The notes under the pieces were generated by a model. It made no database searches, was not told the DNA's origin, and was given only the letters and a program-made list of their open reading frames with translations. Made by a program: the position numbers and the translations under genes. From positions 177,986,798-178,050,797 of the forward strand of contig NC_134138.1 of assembly GCF_033958435.1 (NCBI RefSeq): a stretch of 64,000 nt of DNA, read 5' to 3'. The stretch comes from Carettochelys insculpta. Lineage: Eukaryota; Chordata; Testudines; Carettochelyidae. Of the stretch, positions 46,240-58,984 are shown piece after piece. How positions within the stretch are numbered: the stretch's first letter is position 1; the number at the start of each line of letters is the position of its first letter.

Positions 46240-46405
46240 TACCTGTCAAGATAAAAGTTAAATGTTGGAATAAATTGTCTAAGAAGATTGTAGATTCTTC
46301 AGAGCAGATTTAACAGTCAGTGGCCAGGGATGGTTTACATAATGCTCAGTGCTGCTTTGAGGTACTGGAATAGAAGTCTTCTGCTTCCACTCCTATGATT
46401 CTGTT

Positions 46406-47965
46406 CCGTAGAAGAGTGATACTGTAAGCAATGTGATGGTTTTTTTTCCATCCTGCAGATAAGTGCTTTGCATTTAGCTTTTGATAAAAAGGTATGATTA
46501 AAAACAGTGGATTGGGAAAGGGAAGAGTAATTATAATCACCATCTGATTTGACAAACTGCTGGAGCATCACACTGCAGGCCACATGTTTAGTCATTTTCC
46601 TAATTCTGTAGGTTATGAATACCAAAGCATTCCATCAATGAATGGAGACTGTGAAGAAAAGAATCGAACATGAATATTTTTCCAAACTGTAGAATAGAAC
46701 TAATTTTAAAAGAGTCAGACTGAGCATGTGCGTGCTGAAAGCTTTGGACACCCACTTTTATAGTGGCTGTAAATATTTCACTATCCACCTCTCTCCTTCT
46801 GTGAACTGATGAACTTACAAAGGATCCTTATTATCAGTAGACTAGTCAGATATGCCCTGTAGAGACAGACATGAAATTAAAATGAAAGTGAAAAATAACA
46901 AAATAGGTGGCAAGTTGCCAAATCTCTATTGAGTTGACTTTGGACTCATTTATGTTGGTGATAGACAAGACAATAGCCATTATGGTGTTAAAAAAATGGG
47001 ATGTTATTGGGATGATAAGGAGTGGGTTTTTTTTGTTTTTGTTTTTGTGACTGGAAATGATAAAGAGGATGAATGGTATGGGGTGAACATTGTAATCTGA
47101 ATCAACACACACCATTGAAAGCCACTAGCAGGTTGTGAATACAGAAGCAAATCTTGGTGTTCAATGAGAAACTTAAGTTGTATCCACTCGAGCTTTCCCC
47201 TGCAGGTTATATATTGCTAGGAAGCAAAAGGAGAAAAAGGGAGAGAAACCAATGGTAAATCTGAACTTACAAAAAAACAAAATAAAATCTATAACTATAA
47301 CAAAGATCTTAAATTAGAAGCCATAATTTAGGCAATTAGTGTCTGATGTTAGTGTCAGCCTACAGACATTAGAGGATCCTAATCAGACACCAACTTTTAA
47401 CAAGATAATTTCACAAATTAAGACACGGTAAGAAATGCAAATACCAGTTGTTAGATCATTTAATATGATTCTCTCCGGCAGAAAAGGAAACGTTGAGTTT
47501 TTTCTAAACTGGAGTCAGGTGGACTAATACAGTACTATATATTTTCTAAGAGGTTTAAGAAACTGCTGTTCTCCATGAAGTTATCAAAAGTGAGAAGTTC
47601 TTGAGTTCAAGAATCCTTTCTTAAGGCAAAAGGGCACTTTTCAAGCAGGCTTTTACTCTGAAGAGTTAACGCTATAAGAACAACTTTGTCTTCTATGTTT
47701 ATTGTTTCCCTTATTGCTATCAAAAATATGTATTTTCATGTTACCAACCCTGCAACTTCAGCCTGCAATGGGAGGGAAAATAGATTTTTGGCATCATGAC
47801 AGTAACAAATTATTTCCTGTATAGCATGTGACAACAGTAACAGCCTTCAGTGGGACAGTATAAGTGCACTTGATTGGCCCTTGGTAAAAGTAACCTTTTT
47901 CAAGATGCTCAAGGAAGCATACGTTGGAAAGTACAATTTTTACACTGCAGTTTTTCAGAGAACAC
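46406..47965. other. Intronic sequence without recognised features
   Basis: AT-rich; nothing supported. Confidence 0.45.
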
Positions 47966-47968
47966 CTG

Positions 47969-48394
47969 GGCCGCATCTACACTAGCCCTCTTCTTTTGGA
48001 AGGGGCATAGTAATGAGCAAGTTGGGAAGATGCCAATGAGGCAGTACCAGGAATATGCAGCACTTCATTAGCATAATGGCAGCTGCGTGTGATTCAAAAG
48101 CGCCACTTACGAACTGTACACCTCCTGTGTAGATGGGGGCCTCTTCAAAGCACCCCCTGGACTTCGAAAGCCCCCTCTTACTATTTGGTTTGAGGAAGAA
48201 GCGGTTTTTGAAGTCTGGAGCAGTCCTTTCGAAAGGCCCCCATTTACTTGGGTGGAGCTCGATTTGAAAGCAGTGCTTTCGAATTCCACTGTGCTAATGA
48301 GGTGCTGCATATTCATGGCAGTGCCTCATAGCAGCTTCCCAAGTCACTCATTACCATGCCCCTTCTAAAGGAAGGGGCTACTGTAGATGTAGCC
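47969..48394. mobile_element. Harbinger-type MITE, 426 bp
   Basis: The ends are GGCCGCATCTACACTAGCC and, reversed, GGCTACATCTACAGTAGCC. The CTG target duplication is at 47966-47968 and 48395-48397. Long inverted arms carry AGGGGCAT and TGCAGCACTTCATTAGC-like blocks. Non-coding. Confidence 0.8.
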
Positions 48395-48577
48395 CTGCAT
48401 TTTAAGGCTTTCAAATGGCTGCAAGGATCTCTTGCTTTCAAAAGCAGTCGTAGGTTGAGTTCTCTCTCTGCCAAAACACTACACATGAAGAGGAGGAACT
48501 AGATTCACAGTAGAACAGAAGATTTACAAGTGGCTAACTGGCTGAGAAGTTTTGAAATCTTTTTCTATATTTCGAAT

Positions 48578-48793
48578 AAGGGATGTTAAATGGTTAACCG
48601 ATTGTTGCCAATGAACTCCAATGGTGGCCAGCCACACCAGGCCGGAACATCTCTATCCACAGAGGGCTTAGAGGCTGAGTGGTGGGACCCCATGGCCCCA
48701 ACAGAACTTCACAGTCATAGCATAGCTGGGCGGCAGGTTGGGTGGCAGAACTTGAGTCAAAACACTTAATTGGTTAACCATTTTAAGATCCCT
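48578..48793. mobile_element. Non-autonomous hAT-like element, about 216 bp
   Basis: The ends AAGGGATGTTAAATGG and, reversed, AGGGATCTTAAAATGG both lead into GGTTAACC. The flanks ATTTCGAAT and ATTCTGAAT are similar, like an aged 8-9-bp duplication. Edges approximate. Confidence 0.5.
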
Positions 48794-48799
48794 ATTCTG

Positions 48800-49641
48800 A
48801 ATATAAGTAATACATTGTTATTGCTAAACCTGTGTTTATCAGAGAAAAATGTTCAAGTATCCAACAAATTTATTAGCTTTCTCTAAATTTATTTTAATTA
48901 AATGATGTGGTGAGATTTATAGTGGCATTTTACGCAATAAATGGTCACCAGGTCCAGTAAACAATGAGAGTTGACACAGTTCCTATATGTTAGAAGTCAC
49001 ACTTGAAGGTCTGCTACTGTTAAGTGTATATAAAAATGCACATCATAAATTTTTTATCACTAGTCACATGTCACCATGAAATTTCCAGCAAAAATGTATC
49101 ACAAGTATCATTTAATCATTTGTATCATGTGGCTTGATGTTAAAATGCAATCAGCAAAATCTGATACTGTTTATAGTAGTAAACTCATTGAGCCAGTTCT
49201 AAAGATTTTGAGGCATATTTTTTAAAAAATAAGTACCATATAAAGACTGTTTATGAGACTAGCAATAGCACATAAGCATCTTTCTTGTCTGTTTATATTG
49301 TCTCATTTAAACTATGTTCTCTGACATTATGATACTGATGTACTTTCAACATATCAGCTCTCTGTCATTACAGCTACAGACACTAATCAGCATATAACGC
49401 CATAAGAACTCCAACACCTTGTTAGTTTTACATTAGGAAAGGCTTACACATATTAGCAGAAACAGCTGTCTCTGGCTTCTTTTTTCATAGTCTACCTCCA
49501 GTACATTCAAGTGGTAATGACTTTGTCCTGGCAACTTATTGCAAGTTATTTTCATATCTTGTTCATGTAATTAGCACTGTGTCTGACAGATACCAGCTGA
49601 AGTTTCATGGACTGGTATGCTATTTCTTCCTCAGGAGTCTC
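48800..49641. other. Intronic sequence without recognised features
   Basis: AT-rich; nothing supported. Confidence 0.45.
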
Positions 49642-49851
49642 TGGCTACGTCTACTCTTTCAAAAGAGGAATGCAAATGAGTGAAATTGAAAATGCAAGTG
49701 AGGCACAGATTTACATATCTTGCTCTTTATTTGCATCATCTCTTTTTGGAAGAGATTCTTCCAAAAGAAAGAAAGCAGTGTAGACAGGCCTCTTTTGTTT
49801 CCCTCACTTTCATTCCTCTTTCTAAAGAGTAATGCAAGTGTAGCTGTAGAC
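49642..49851. mobile_element. Short MITE with GGCTACGTCTAC end
   Basis: It starts GGCTACGTCTACTCTTTC with AAAAGAGGAATGCAA. The right side mirrors it with ATTCCTCTTTCTAAAGAG and ends near GTAGCTGTAGAC. TCT flanks both edges as a possible target duplication. The right terminus is uncertain. Confidence 0.5.
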
Positions 49852-49964
49852 TCTGTGTTTAAATAACAGCACAGAAAATTATTCATTTATATAGAGTAAT
49901 TTAATTTCTCTGTTCAGGAAAAGAAAATACAGACAAAGCATTATAGTGTATATATTTTTGGAAG

Positions 49965-50265
49965 CAGGGTTGACAGCCTCTGTAGGCACCGGTGCAAGAT
50001 GGGAGGGGAGGTGGGGCCAAGGATAGAAAGGGTGGGGCCACGGACAGAAAGGGTAGAGCCTATGGCAGTCAGCCCTCAGCACAGCTCGAATCACTCTGCT
50101 GTCCTCCCATCCTTCGGAACCGTGTAGAGCAGCACTTCAACGGGGCCCAGAACACCAGTTGCTACTACCGCCAAATAGCTCTGGGCCTCTTTGAAATGCC
50201 TGTCCCTGAGGCAGTTGACCCCTTTCCCTCCCAGTCAGTGGGCTTGATTTTGGGGAGTGGCTAGT
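49965..50265. repeat. GC-rich repeat related to 19545
   Basis: GGGTGGGGCCACGGACAGAAAG units, AGCAGCACTTCAACGGGGCCC and CTCTTTGAAATGCC match the 19545 family in order. No coding signal. Confidence 0.4.
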
Positions 50266-50713
50266 AAGTCAGAATGAAGAACATATTACCTATAATCATT
50301 TCTCTTTTCATTTACAATTGTGATTACATCTATTTCAGAACTCTGCATCTGCAGTTGTGCTCAGATACATTACATTCAAAACACACCTCTCTTCTCTGTA
50401 ATCAGTACCCTCTCTCTGCCAAGTAATGCCACTGATCAGGAATTGGATGAAGCTCTCAGCTTCATTCCCATGGAGAACTTTAATCTGTACAATGTGCCAG
50501 AATGCTGGAGGAAAATAAAGAAACTTGGTGATAAAGGAAAAAAAATGAGAGCAGATTGTTAAAAAACAAACTTGTAAATGGAGGAAAGAAACAACTATCT
50601 ATAGCTGATGGCCAAAGAAAAGAAGAGCCATAAGAAAATTCAGAAACAGAAATTAAGTGACTACAAATTGAAACAAAAAAGAGTGTGTAAGAGAGAAAAT
50701 GAGACACTAGGAC

Positions 50714-50918
50714 TGTGTCTATATTAGCCCCCTTCTTCAAATGGGGCACGGTAATCAGAGAATACTAATGAAGTACTGCCATGAATATGCAGCACCTCAT
50801 TGGGCTAATTCCTCCTTGGGCAACTTCAAAGTTACAAACTTTGAAGCACTAGCATGCCTTGTAGCCACAGACACTTCAGAGTACCCATGCATCTTCAAAG
50901 GGCCCTTACTCCCAAAAT
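50714..50918 (+). mobile_element. Half MITE related to 47969
   Basis: It starts GACTGTGTCTATATTAGCCC with ATGCAGCACCTCATTGGG and AACTTCAAAGTTACAAAC. It stops after GGGCCCTTACTCCCAAAA with no right terminal repeat, the same break as the copy at 56578. Confidence 0.5.
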
Positions 50919-51388
50919 ATTTGTGTTGTAAATGATAATTGGAAATTGTTGATTAAAATTTATTAAAGTTTAATGATAATATATTTGCCAACTTTCTTTT
51001 TGCAAAATTTCTTTTCACTTCTCAACGCGCTCTAATTTTAAGAATGCTTTTCATCTACAGATAAAGAAGTGCTTCACAAAGCGAGTTAAGTATTTCATTA
51101 ATGAGGAAAAGATGGCAAAAAAGAAGTAAAGTGGTATGCTAAAAGTTACACAGCAGGTGAGTGCCAGAACCAGTAATAAAATCCATGTCTGTTCATTCCC
51201 ACTCCAGTGCCCTATCCATTTGAAGATGCTTCCTTCCATATATGGCAGACACTGGTAAAAATGAAGAATTTGTGAAAAATATTGATTTAGTGTTATCAGA
51301 AATACCTATTAAATACGGGAGGAAAGGATGGCTATTTAAGATTGGTTACCTGTTGATAAGTGCTGCTGCGTTTTAATGGCAAAAACTA
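50919..51388. other. Intronic sequence without recognised features
   Basis: Nothing supported. Confidence 0.4.
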
Positions 51389-53261
51389 CAGGCTGAACAT
51401 CTCAAATCTTGCTCCCTTGGGACTGCACTTGTGCCAAACAAGAGAATTTGCCAGACCAAGGAAGGTCAGTATTGTCTAGCAGCATTACCAACACTACCAC
51501 TGATTACTGGGCGCTTAGGCTGCATCTACACTCTGAGATAAATTCAAATTTAATTCAGTTAGCTCAATATTACAACATGACTCTCTTCACTTCCATTGGG
51601 TGCACTAATTTCGAGATTACATAATCGCAGTTACTTGATGGGTATAGCATCAAGCTTGAATTCAGAAGATTGATTAAATGCAAGTGTGGAAGCTCCATAT
51701 CTTAGAATCGAATTTATTAGCCTCCAGAAGTGTCCTGTATGTAACCCACTATGTCCCCTCTCACTGTTACACTCTGACTGCTGCTCTCCAGTCACAGGAA
51801 GAGCCTGATTTTCCAAGCGGGAGCAGCAAGCCTTTAGTTGTGGGCTTATGTTGGTTTATAACAGCCTGTTAGCGGGGTGTGCACATCTATCCATTTAAAT
51901 AGCCCCTGCAGGGAGTTTGCAACTCTGTCTGTATGATTGCTATTTTTTCTGCATCGCCTGGCACCAGCCCCCTGCTCCACCATACCACATGTCCACAAGG
52001 CTGTGCTGGGGATCATGCTTGTGTAACACACTGGGAAACTTCTTCTCAGTGGTTTACATTTGTGTGCAAACCCTCTTCCCTGCCCCACAGGCACCACAAA
52101 GTCTGGGTCTTTCCCATGCCCAGACATATCGCATGGGTTGCTCCGAACCAAATCACGTAAAATGATGTGCCTGCCATTCGGTGCTGCAATGTTGCCAGTC
52201 GCATGGAAAAGAGACGGCTTTGCTGCCGCCATGGGGAAATCTCCCCCCACAGTAAAGATACAGGGGGGTTTGCTGCTGCTGTGGAGAAGTCTCCCCCAGT
52301 GGTTAAGATACTGGAAGCTTTGCTGCTGACATGGGCTTCCTGCTGCTGTTGAGGAAAAGTCTCTCACGGCAGCTAAGGGGCTTGCTGCTGACAGGGGAGA
52401 ATACTACAACTGATCATCCAGTGACACTCCCGCCTTGGCCCATACTTGGTCCTTCTTCCGCCTGGGGAAAACGAACAATTATTTTTTCCTGTGATGATGG
52501 GAGGTGGGGTGGATGGCCAGTTGAGAATATAGTTGCTGCACCCATGTGGCAATATAGTGTAAGGGGAAACCAAAAATTCTTTCTTCCTACATTCTTCTCA
52601 ATGTAACAAGAAACGTTCTGGGATCCTTCATTATCTTCAGGGATCACATTTTGGCAATGATGGGAGGTGGGATGAATGGCCAGTTGAGAATACACTCAGT
52701 GCACCCATGTTGTCAATGTAACGTGTGGAGAAACCCAACATTCTTTCTTCTAATTTTGAGTGTCTTCTGCATTATTTCCAGGTATTGAAATATTTTCAGG
52801 GATCAGGAGGGGAATGATAAAAATGCAATGGGGGAAGCTGATGTCAAGACCAGCGAGCATACCCAGAATGCTACAGGGATGAAAGAACTGTGTGATAGCT
52901 TCCCACAATGTACTACAATAACAGTTGATGTCAGCCAATGCGTGTGTAGCAGTAATGACTGGACTTCGTGGGGAGCAAGGTGTGAAGTGAGGATGGTCAA
53001 AATCAAACTTATAAATTCCAAAATTAGAAAATCAATATAAATAAATTAGAATGTATCTCAAAGTGTAGACACAGCCTTAGAAAACATTTAGGGATACAGC
53101 ACAGAACACTGAAAGCCAGGACTGGTGGCTGGAAATTAACTGAATGGGACTATGGGAAATTTGGCCACACCCATGATAAGTGGTCTCCTGGCTAACTACA
53201 ATCATGCCCGATTGTGGATGTTGCCGGATGAAGAAGTTCCTAATTCCAGAGGTTCAGCCTG
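51389..53261. mobile_element. TA-flanked MITE split by a Harbinger-type element
   Basis: Two pieces (51389-51517 and 53080-53261, 311 bp together) match the 309-bp MITE at 36326. The ends CAGGCTGAACATCTC and, reversed, CAGGCTGAACCTCTGG are next to TA on both sides. Confidence 0.7.
51518..53076 (+). mobile_element. 1.56-kb Harbinger-type element (family 2, copy 2)
   Basis: The ends are GGCTGCATCTACACTCTGAG and, reversed, GGCTGTGTCTACACTTTGAG. The TTA target duplication is at 51515-51517 and 53077-53079. Its content is collinear, in reverse, with 10035-12058. An internal block of about 100 bp is present twice (near 52495 and 52658, both with GATGGGAGGTGGG, ATGGCCAGTTGAGAATA and TGCACCCATGT). 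A reverse frame (51846-52367) echoes the open frame in the other copy. No transposase is visible. Confidence 0.75.
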
Positions 53262-53263
53262 TA

Positions 53264-56200
53264 TAATTGAAAAGTAATGGATGCAAGTTTCATTGGCTAA
53301 TACTTCCTGTCCCAAGCATTGTTTAAGTGAATTATATGCAGGGGGTTAAAAACCTCCTGCAGGTGTGTCAGGTACAAATCATAATAATTTAGACTATTTT
53401 AGTATATTGACAGGAGATCTGTGGTTAAACTTAGTTTTCACACATGCTTAAGAAAAACAGAATTACTTAATCAGCTTCAAAATGTGTTTTTCTTTTTTAA
53501 ATGGGATTTTAAAATCAGCACCTTCATGTTTTTCAATTAAAGTGGTTTAATAGTGAATGAAGCAATAAACTATTTTTTTCTGAATGGAAAAGATTAAAAG
53601 AAAGTTAATTAATTTACAAGCTTTACATGCAAGTCATTTTCAGGTTCTGATTAATTCTGACTAGGATTTTATTTCATACATGAGTAGTTTTAAAATTGTC
53701 TATTGCTAATTAGATGGGTTTTGTTAATTGTCCCTTGGAAACAATATTTGTTTGTGCATTTTTCATAACAGCTATATATAGGTGATCATAAATATTTTGC
53801 TTGCAATTCATCCAGTACTTCATTGTTTCAAGACATAGGTCCAAATTCAGCAAAGTACCAAAGTATGTGCCTAAATCTTAATACTCAAAATTAAATGTGT
53901 AAGAAGGAGACTGAGCTTGGGCCACCAAACTGTCTCTATAGGCTGTTTCAAATAGGAGTTCTTTCTGAAAACTGATGGCTTCTTATAGCTCTAAAGATAA
54001 GATTTTTGTCTTGTGATCTACATGATCAACCCCTCTGAAGTAAGTAAGAGTGACACAGCAGGAACTGAAAGTAGTCTGATCCCTCCTGGCTTTCCCTTAA
54101 TAACATCAGTACAGAGGTTTTCTCATTTCCAACAGAAAATTTAATTTCAATATATTTACCACAGGCTATATATTTACAATTCATTTGGCTCTTTCTTTTT
54201 TTTTTCTCAGTTACATAATCATCAGCAAGTAGCAGCAACATTACAGCTCATGCTTGAAGCTGCAATCCTTTCTTTCCTGAACACTTTTAATTTTCTTTGG
54301 ATAATAAAGGAAATAATTTCAAATGTGCTGCAATGGCTACATTTTTGGAAACAGCAGCAGCCAAAACCTGTTAGTTCACCAGTGTAAAGCTTCAGTAATT
54401 TGTAGCAGCAATGGAGAACTGAGAGAAGGTCTGGCCTGTGATATTTATTTGTGGAGATAAAAAACAGACTTAAAAGTAAAACTTCTTTATTTGTTACATT
54501 TATATGTGTAGTTTGGCAATGCTGTTTGGTGTTAATATTGACACTTGGTGGCGTTGCATCTATATTTAACAATTCACTGCCAAAAATGTCTTCTTTTCCC
54601 CTAGAGAGTGCATGTTAATAAACAAGGGCCAATTTAATATTGAATTACATCCTGGGGATGGGAATGAAGGTGAAAGCAGTGACAGCAGCACCTTAGAACA
54701 AATCATGAAAAACTCATTAGTATAGAGTTACTGTCAGAAAGTTAGACAATTACTCCCAGATATTTTTTGTATTATAGAGCTGTAGAAGAACAGATATAAA
54801 TAAGGATGGCTAGCATTTTCTTTTGAAAACTCAGACTGGGGAAGAGGTTAGCACATTAAATACTGTATTGGTTACATGACAATCTTAAATAGAATATTGC
54901 AAACATAATTATGCCATTTGTTTTTCAGGGCCTCAAAATCAAATACTCCAATACCCTTTGTTTTTGAGACTGTGTGTGGGAGCAGGGAATAAGATTTTCA
55001 TATGGCGGATTTATTTTTAACCTATTATAACATAAAGACATGGAGAGTGCCATACAGCTTTTGTTAATGTTTTGGACCCTGTAGTGCCACATAAACAGTT
55101 CCCACTGATGTAAAACCTCTATTAATATCAAACACCAACCCCCATCAGAGCACATACAAGACCACTCTAGTTTAAAGCTGCTGCGAATACTAACCACAAA
55201 TTTATTCTGGCTTCTCTAGTGGGAGCTGAGAGTAAATGTCAAACAAGTTGATTAATACACTTTAATACTCAGGATTTTTTAAAATTTTTAAAAAATGTTC
55301 TACTAAATCTAGGCAGATGAATGGTGTTCTGGTGAAGTTTGCAAGGGAGGCTGCAACACTTTCCTCTTGCAAGGACGCTGTAACAATAAAACAGATTATT
55401 TTAATAATAATTAATACTGTGCAACATTAAGAAGTGCAACTTCAATAATGTGCAATACTTCCCTCATGCAGGGAACTCTGAAATAGATTATTTTCCTTGT
55501 TTTCTTAGTATATGGCAATCAGCAGTTTGCTATTGCCCCCATTTGCATGTATCACAATTGCATCAAGTGTGAACAAGGCACTTGTGTCTTCATATCGCCG
55601 CACGCGGATTGAAAGAAATATCTCTATTACAGCTGGACTGCCTGGTTTTGTCTATTGCAACTCAAATTGCATCGAATTGGTAAACTAGCTTGCAATGTGG
55701 TCTATGACTCATCTCATTTTCAAATATGCAGTTCTGAAAGTTTTTCTTACTCTTTACTCAAACTTCACTTTTCCTTTAATGATACCGTTCAAAAAATAGT
55801 TTTATCACTTAGTTTTAAAAAATATTTTTCCATGGCCAAACCAACGATTGTTATGTTTATGAAACCATGATGCTTTTACTTTCTCCATACTACACGTACA
55901 AATTTTTAACAATTCTGCCTGTGTGTCAAGGCTGTAGCCATTTTGTTCTCACCGTTGCTGTAGCCGTTATAAACCAGGCAAATTTAACTGTGAATCCTAT
56001 CTAAAACAAAACTCATTTAAAACAAAAGAATACAGTGGCTACCTGTATATGTAAAAACATAACCTTTTCATGAAGTGAACAAATAAAACCATGTCTCTCT
56101 TGTTTTAATCAGCAGACGCACAAAGCTCAGGATTGCAGTAGTCTCAACAAATTCTCCCATTAGAACACCCAGGGAAACACAGTTGTTGTGAACTAATCAA

Positions 56201-56577
56201 TAAGCAAGCCTGCTGGAGCTTAAATAGTCCCAGCATGAAAATTATAGTCTGTGAAGATTCAATTTGTTTTCCTGATGACTGAATTTGGCAATCAAGTTAA
56301 TCAAATATCAAAATTATGCCATTGCCCATACAATTACCACATGAAGTGACATAGAAGGCCTGATTCAAATTTGTTTTTTTAAGTTTACTTCTAGATGTCA
56401 TTAAAGTAACCAGATTATTAAAGTAATCAGAATATTTCAATTTAGGGAGAAGAGGTGCACCGAGGGAAAAAAATCCTCAAAACCTATTAAGTTCCTAAAT
56501 GGGCTCAACATTTTAAGAGTGCTTTACATCTTCTTTAACTTTGATTCATATTTCAAAATGTAGGACAAAATACTCAT
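53264..56577. other. Long quiet stretch of intron
   Basis: 3.3 kb of AT-rich DNA without a repeat or coding signal that I can name. Confidence 0.5.
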
Positions 56578-56805
56578 TGGGCTCATCTATGTTAGCCCCC
56601 TCCTTTGAAGGAGGCATGTAAATGAGCCTGATTGGTGAATAGCAATGAGGTGCTGTACTGCATATGCAGCACCTCATTAGCATAATTCTCACCATGCGAA
56701 CTTCAAAGTTGCTAACTTCGAAGTGCTGGCAAGCAGTTTTGCTGCAGGCACTTCAAAGAACCTCCTCTGCTTTGAAGTTCCCTTACTTCCAAAACTGCAG
56801 CACAA
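56578..56805 (+). mobile_element. Half MITE, sister of 50714
   Basis: It starts TGGGCTCATCTATGTTAGCCC, with ATGCAGCACCTCATTAGC and AACTTCAAAGTTGCTAACTT. It ends at CCCTTACTTCCAAAA without a right terminal repeat. Confidence 0.5.
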
Positions 56806-58984
56806 CTAAACATTACAATAGTTGATTTGGAAAAAAAATATAAAACTTCAAATGCAGTTCTGCTCTGATGCAGTAAGACTGGTATGCTCAACACAGTCAA
56901 ACCACGTATACTTTCACATTCATTATCTCTATACTGTCCAAATTATTTATGTTTTATTTCTTCTGTTAGTTCTGTAGACCCTACACAACTAGGAGAGCAT
57001 GAGCTAGATTCTATTCCTTCTTATGGATGATTATCAAAATTTATAATCCTTCAGTTTTGCTTAAAATCCCTGAAGGAAACAGGGTTGCACATCTGTAACT
57101 AAGTGATGAATATGGCAAATGTTAAAATGCCAGAAAAAAGCTTTACTCTCAAGTGTTTGGTTAAATAAGCGTGCAATTAGATACACATTTCATTTGCAAA
57201 CAGAACTCATTTGCCGTGGAGTGCAGACAAATATTGAACACTACAATGCTATTTTTACAGAGTTTCTGAAACTAAACTTATTCTGAAATAAATTTATCCA
57301 AAACTCTTAGTTCATTTAAACATAGTCTGATTTTTGAAAAGGTAAATGCCAGGAAATTCCACTCCTAATCTGAAACAGACTACCAAGCCATTATTAGTAA
57401 CTTCAGATTTGTTTCCAGGTGAAATTTCTTCCTGTAAACTGCATTTTTTTCTGGTTTTAAAAACATACTGCTTCTTCCCTAGCCAAAAAAGTGTATTTTC
57501 TCCTCCCCTGTATACTTACTGTGGTTTTCATTGTCTTTTGATAAATGTATTATGACCAGAGCTGTGTGCAACAAAGCCATTTGGATTCACGGGGTGTTCA
57601 TGCCAGTGTTTTCTCGAGTTAAAGTTTGAATTGGGCTTTGAGTTTCCATTTCAAATGAACCTTAAAATTCAAAATGAAAAACAGCCAAAGGTCCAGACAC
57701 TTGCCTGGTTTCTCTTCAAAACTACAGAAAAGTGCTGACTTCCCACCATAAACCAAAGACAATCCAGACTTGCTCAAGAGCACATTTAGGACTACATGCA
57801 AGGCCACAGCATTCCATGGTCACCTCTACTAAGCTGATGCTAACATTACATAAATTGAAGCTCACCTTTGAAAGAAACTTCTTCTCTAAAGACAAAAAAA
57901 CCCCAAAAAACCAAACAAACCCTAATTTAAAAATACAGCTATACTCATGGTAAAATTGAAATTATGTCCTTAAAAAACTTTTTAAAGCAATATATGAAGA
58001 AAGGGATTAGCCTAAACTCTACAAAATTGTAAAAATAATGGTTCCTGTGCTGTATGACCTTGTTGTACTGAACAGTACTGCATGGGATCTTTTCAGGGGG
58101 AAAAAACAAAATGCCACATTTATTGGTAATACACATATAGCAATCAATACTGATCATATGCATGTCATATATTACACACACACACACACACACACAAGCA
58201 CACTCCTCTCTTGTTGCTGTTACCAATAGTTGCTCCCCCAACTGCACTGGCCAGGAGAGTTAGATGTGGAGGGGTGGAGCCAGGCTTCTGCTGATACAGA
58301 TCGGTGCTCCAGTGCTGACAAGACAAAATCTGGGTTCCCTGTGCAAGATGCCTTCCATTTATAGTGTCCTCTCTCTCATGCAGGTTGACACCAGTTAGCC
58401 ATCTCATGCATATGCACAATCTGGAAGGGCAATCTTACAAATATGCATTTAGACATCTGTGGCACTTTCTCCTGGGTGGTGCTTCCAAAAGCAGGCACTT
58501 TCTGGTGACTCCCAAGGCATCCATATGTTCAATCCTCTTTCAATGGGCCCACTTCACAGGTTCCATTGTTCTTCTCATCCATCTCGGATCCAGCTTTCAT
58601 CTCTTCTCCAACACTTGCAAGTACTTGGAAGCTCTTGTCTTCCACACCTTATCCATTTACACCTCATTCACTCAATAGGGCAATCAATTAAGCAATCCAA
58701 AAATAAAGGGTACAAAGAGGTTTTTCTCTACCTTACCTACTGCTAGGAACTATTCTACAAAATGTAAAACTTCCATGTAAAAAGACTTCCTACAAAGTCT
58801 CTACATTCTAAAAGAAAAAAATACAAGATTTCTATGTAACAGGGATTAATACAATGTTACATAAAATGACTTGATATAATATTTAAAAATTCAAATGAGA
58901 AAATATTTAAAACAAACATGTATCTACAACTTGACCTGCTATAATCCGATATGTTTTATCCTGCTTATACCTGAAAGACAGACA
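56806..58984. other. Intronic sequence; CA microsatellite at 58174-58196
   Basis: A perfect CA run at 58174-58196. No coding signal. Confidence 0.5.

Larger units (their letters stand above)
41774..46405 (+). pseudogene. CR1-C: CR1 3' fragment split by Harbinger B and a MITE
   Basis: Three pieces (41774-41865, 45740-45979, 46240-46405) together give the C-terminal CR1 block. They show, in order, FWVPHFRKDMDKFE-like, LFSLEKRQQ-like and KLRLDVRKN coding DNA. A CTCCTATGATTCTG tail ends it. CR1-C begins directly after the tail of CR1-A. The frame has several breaks and no catalytic part. Confidence 0.75.

Noticed and set aside
50320..50562. 80-codon frame with an ELDEALSFIPMENF stretch, briefly suspected as a host exon or retrogene
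   Set aside because: No splice sites, no known domain, and the surrounding DNA shows no matching features.
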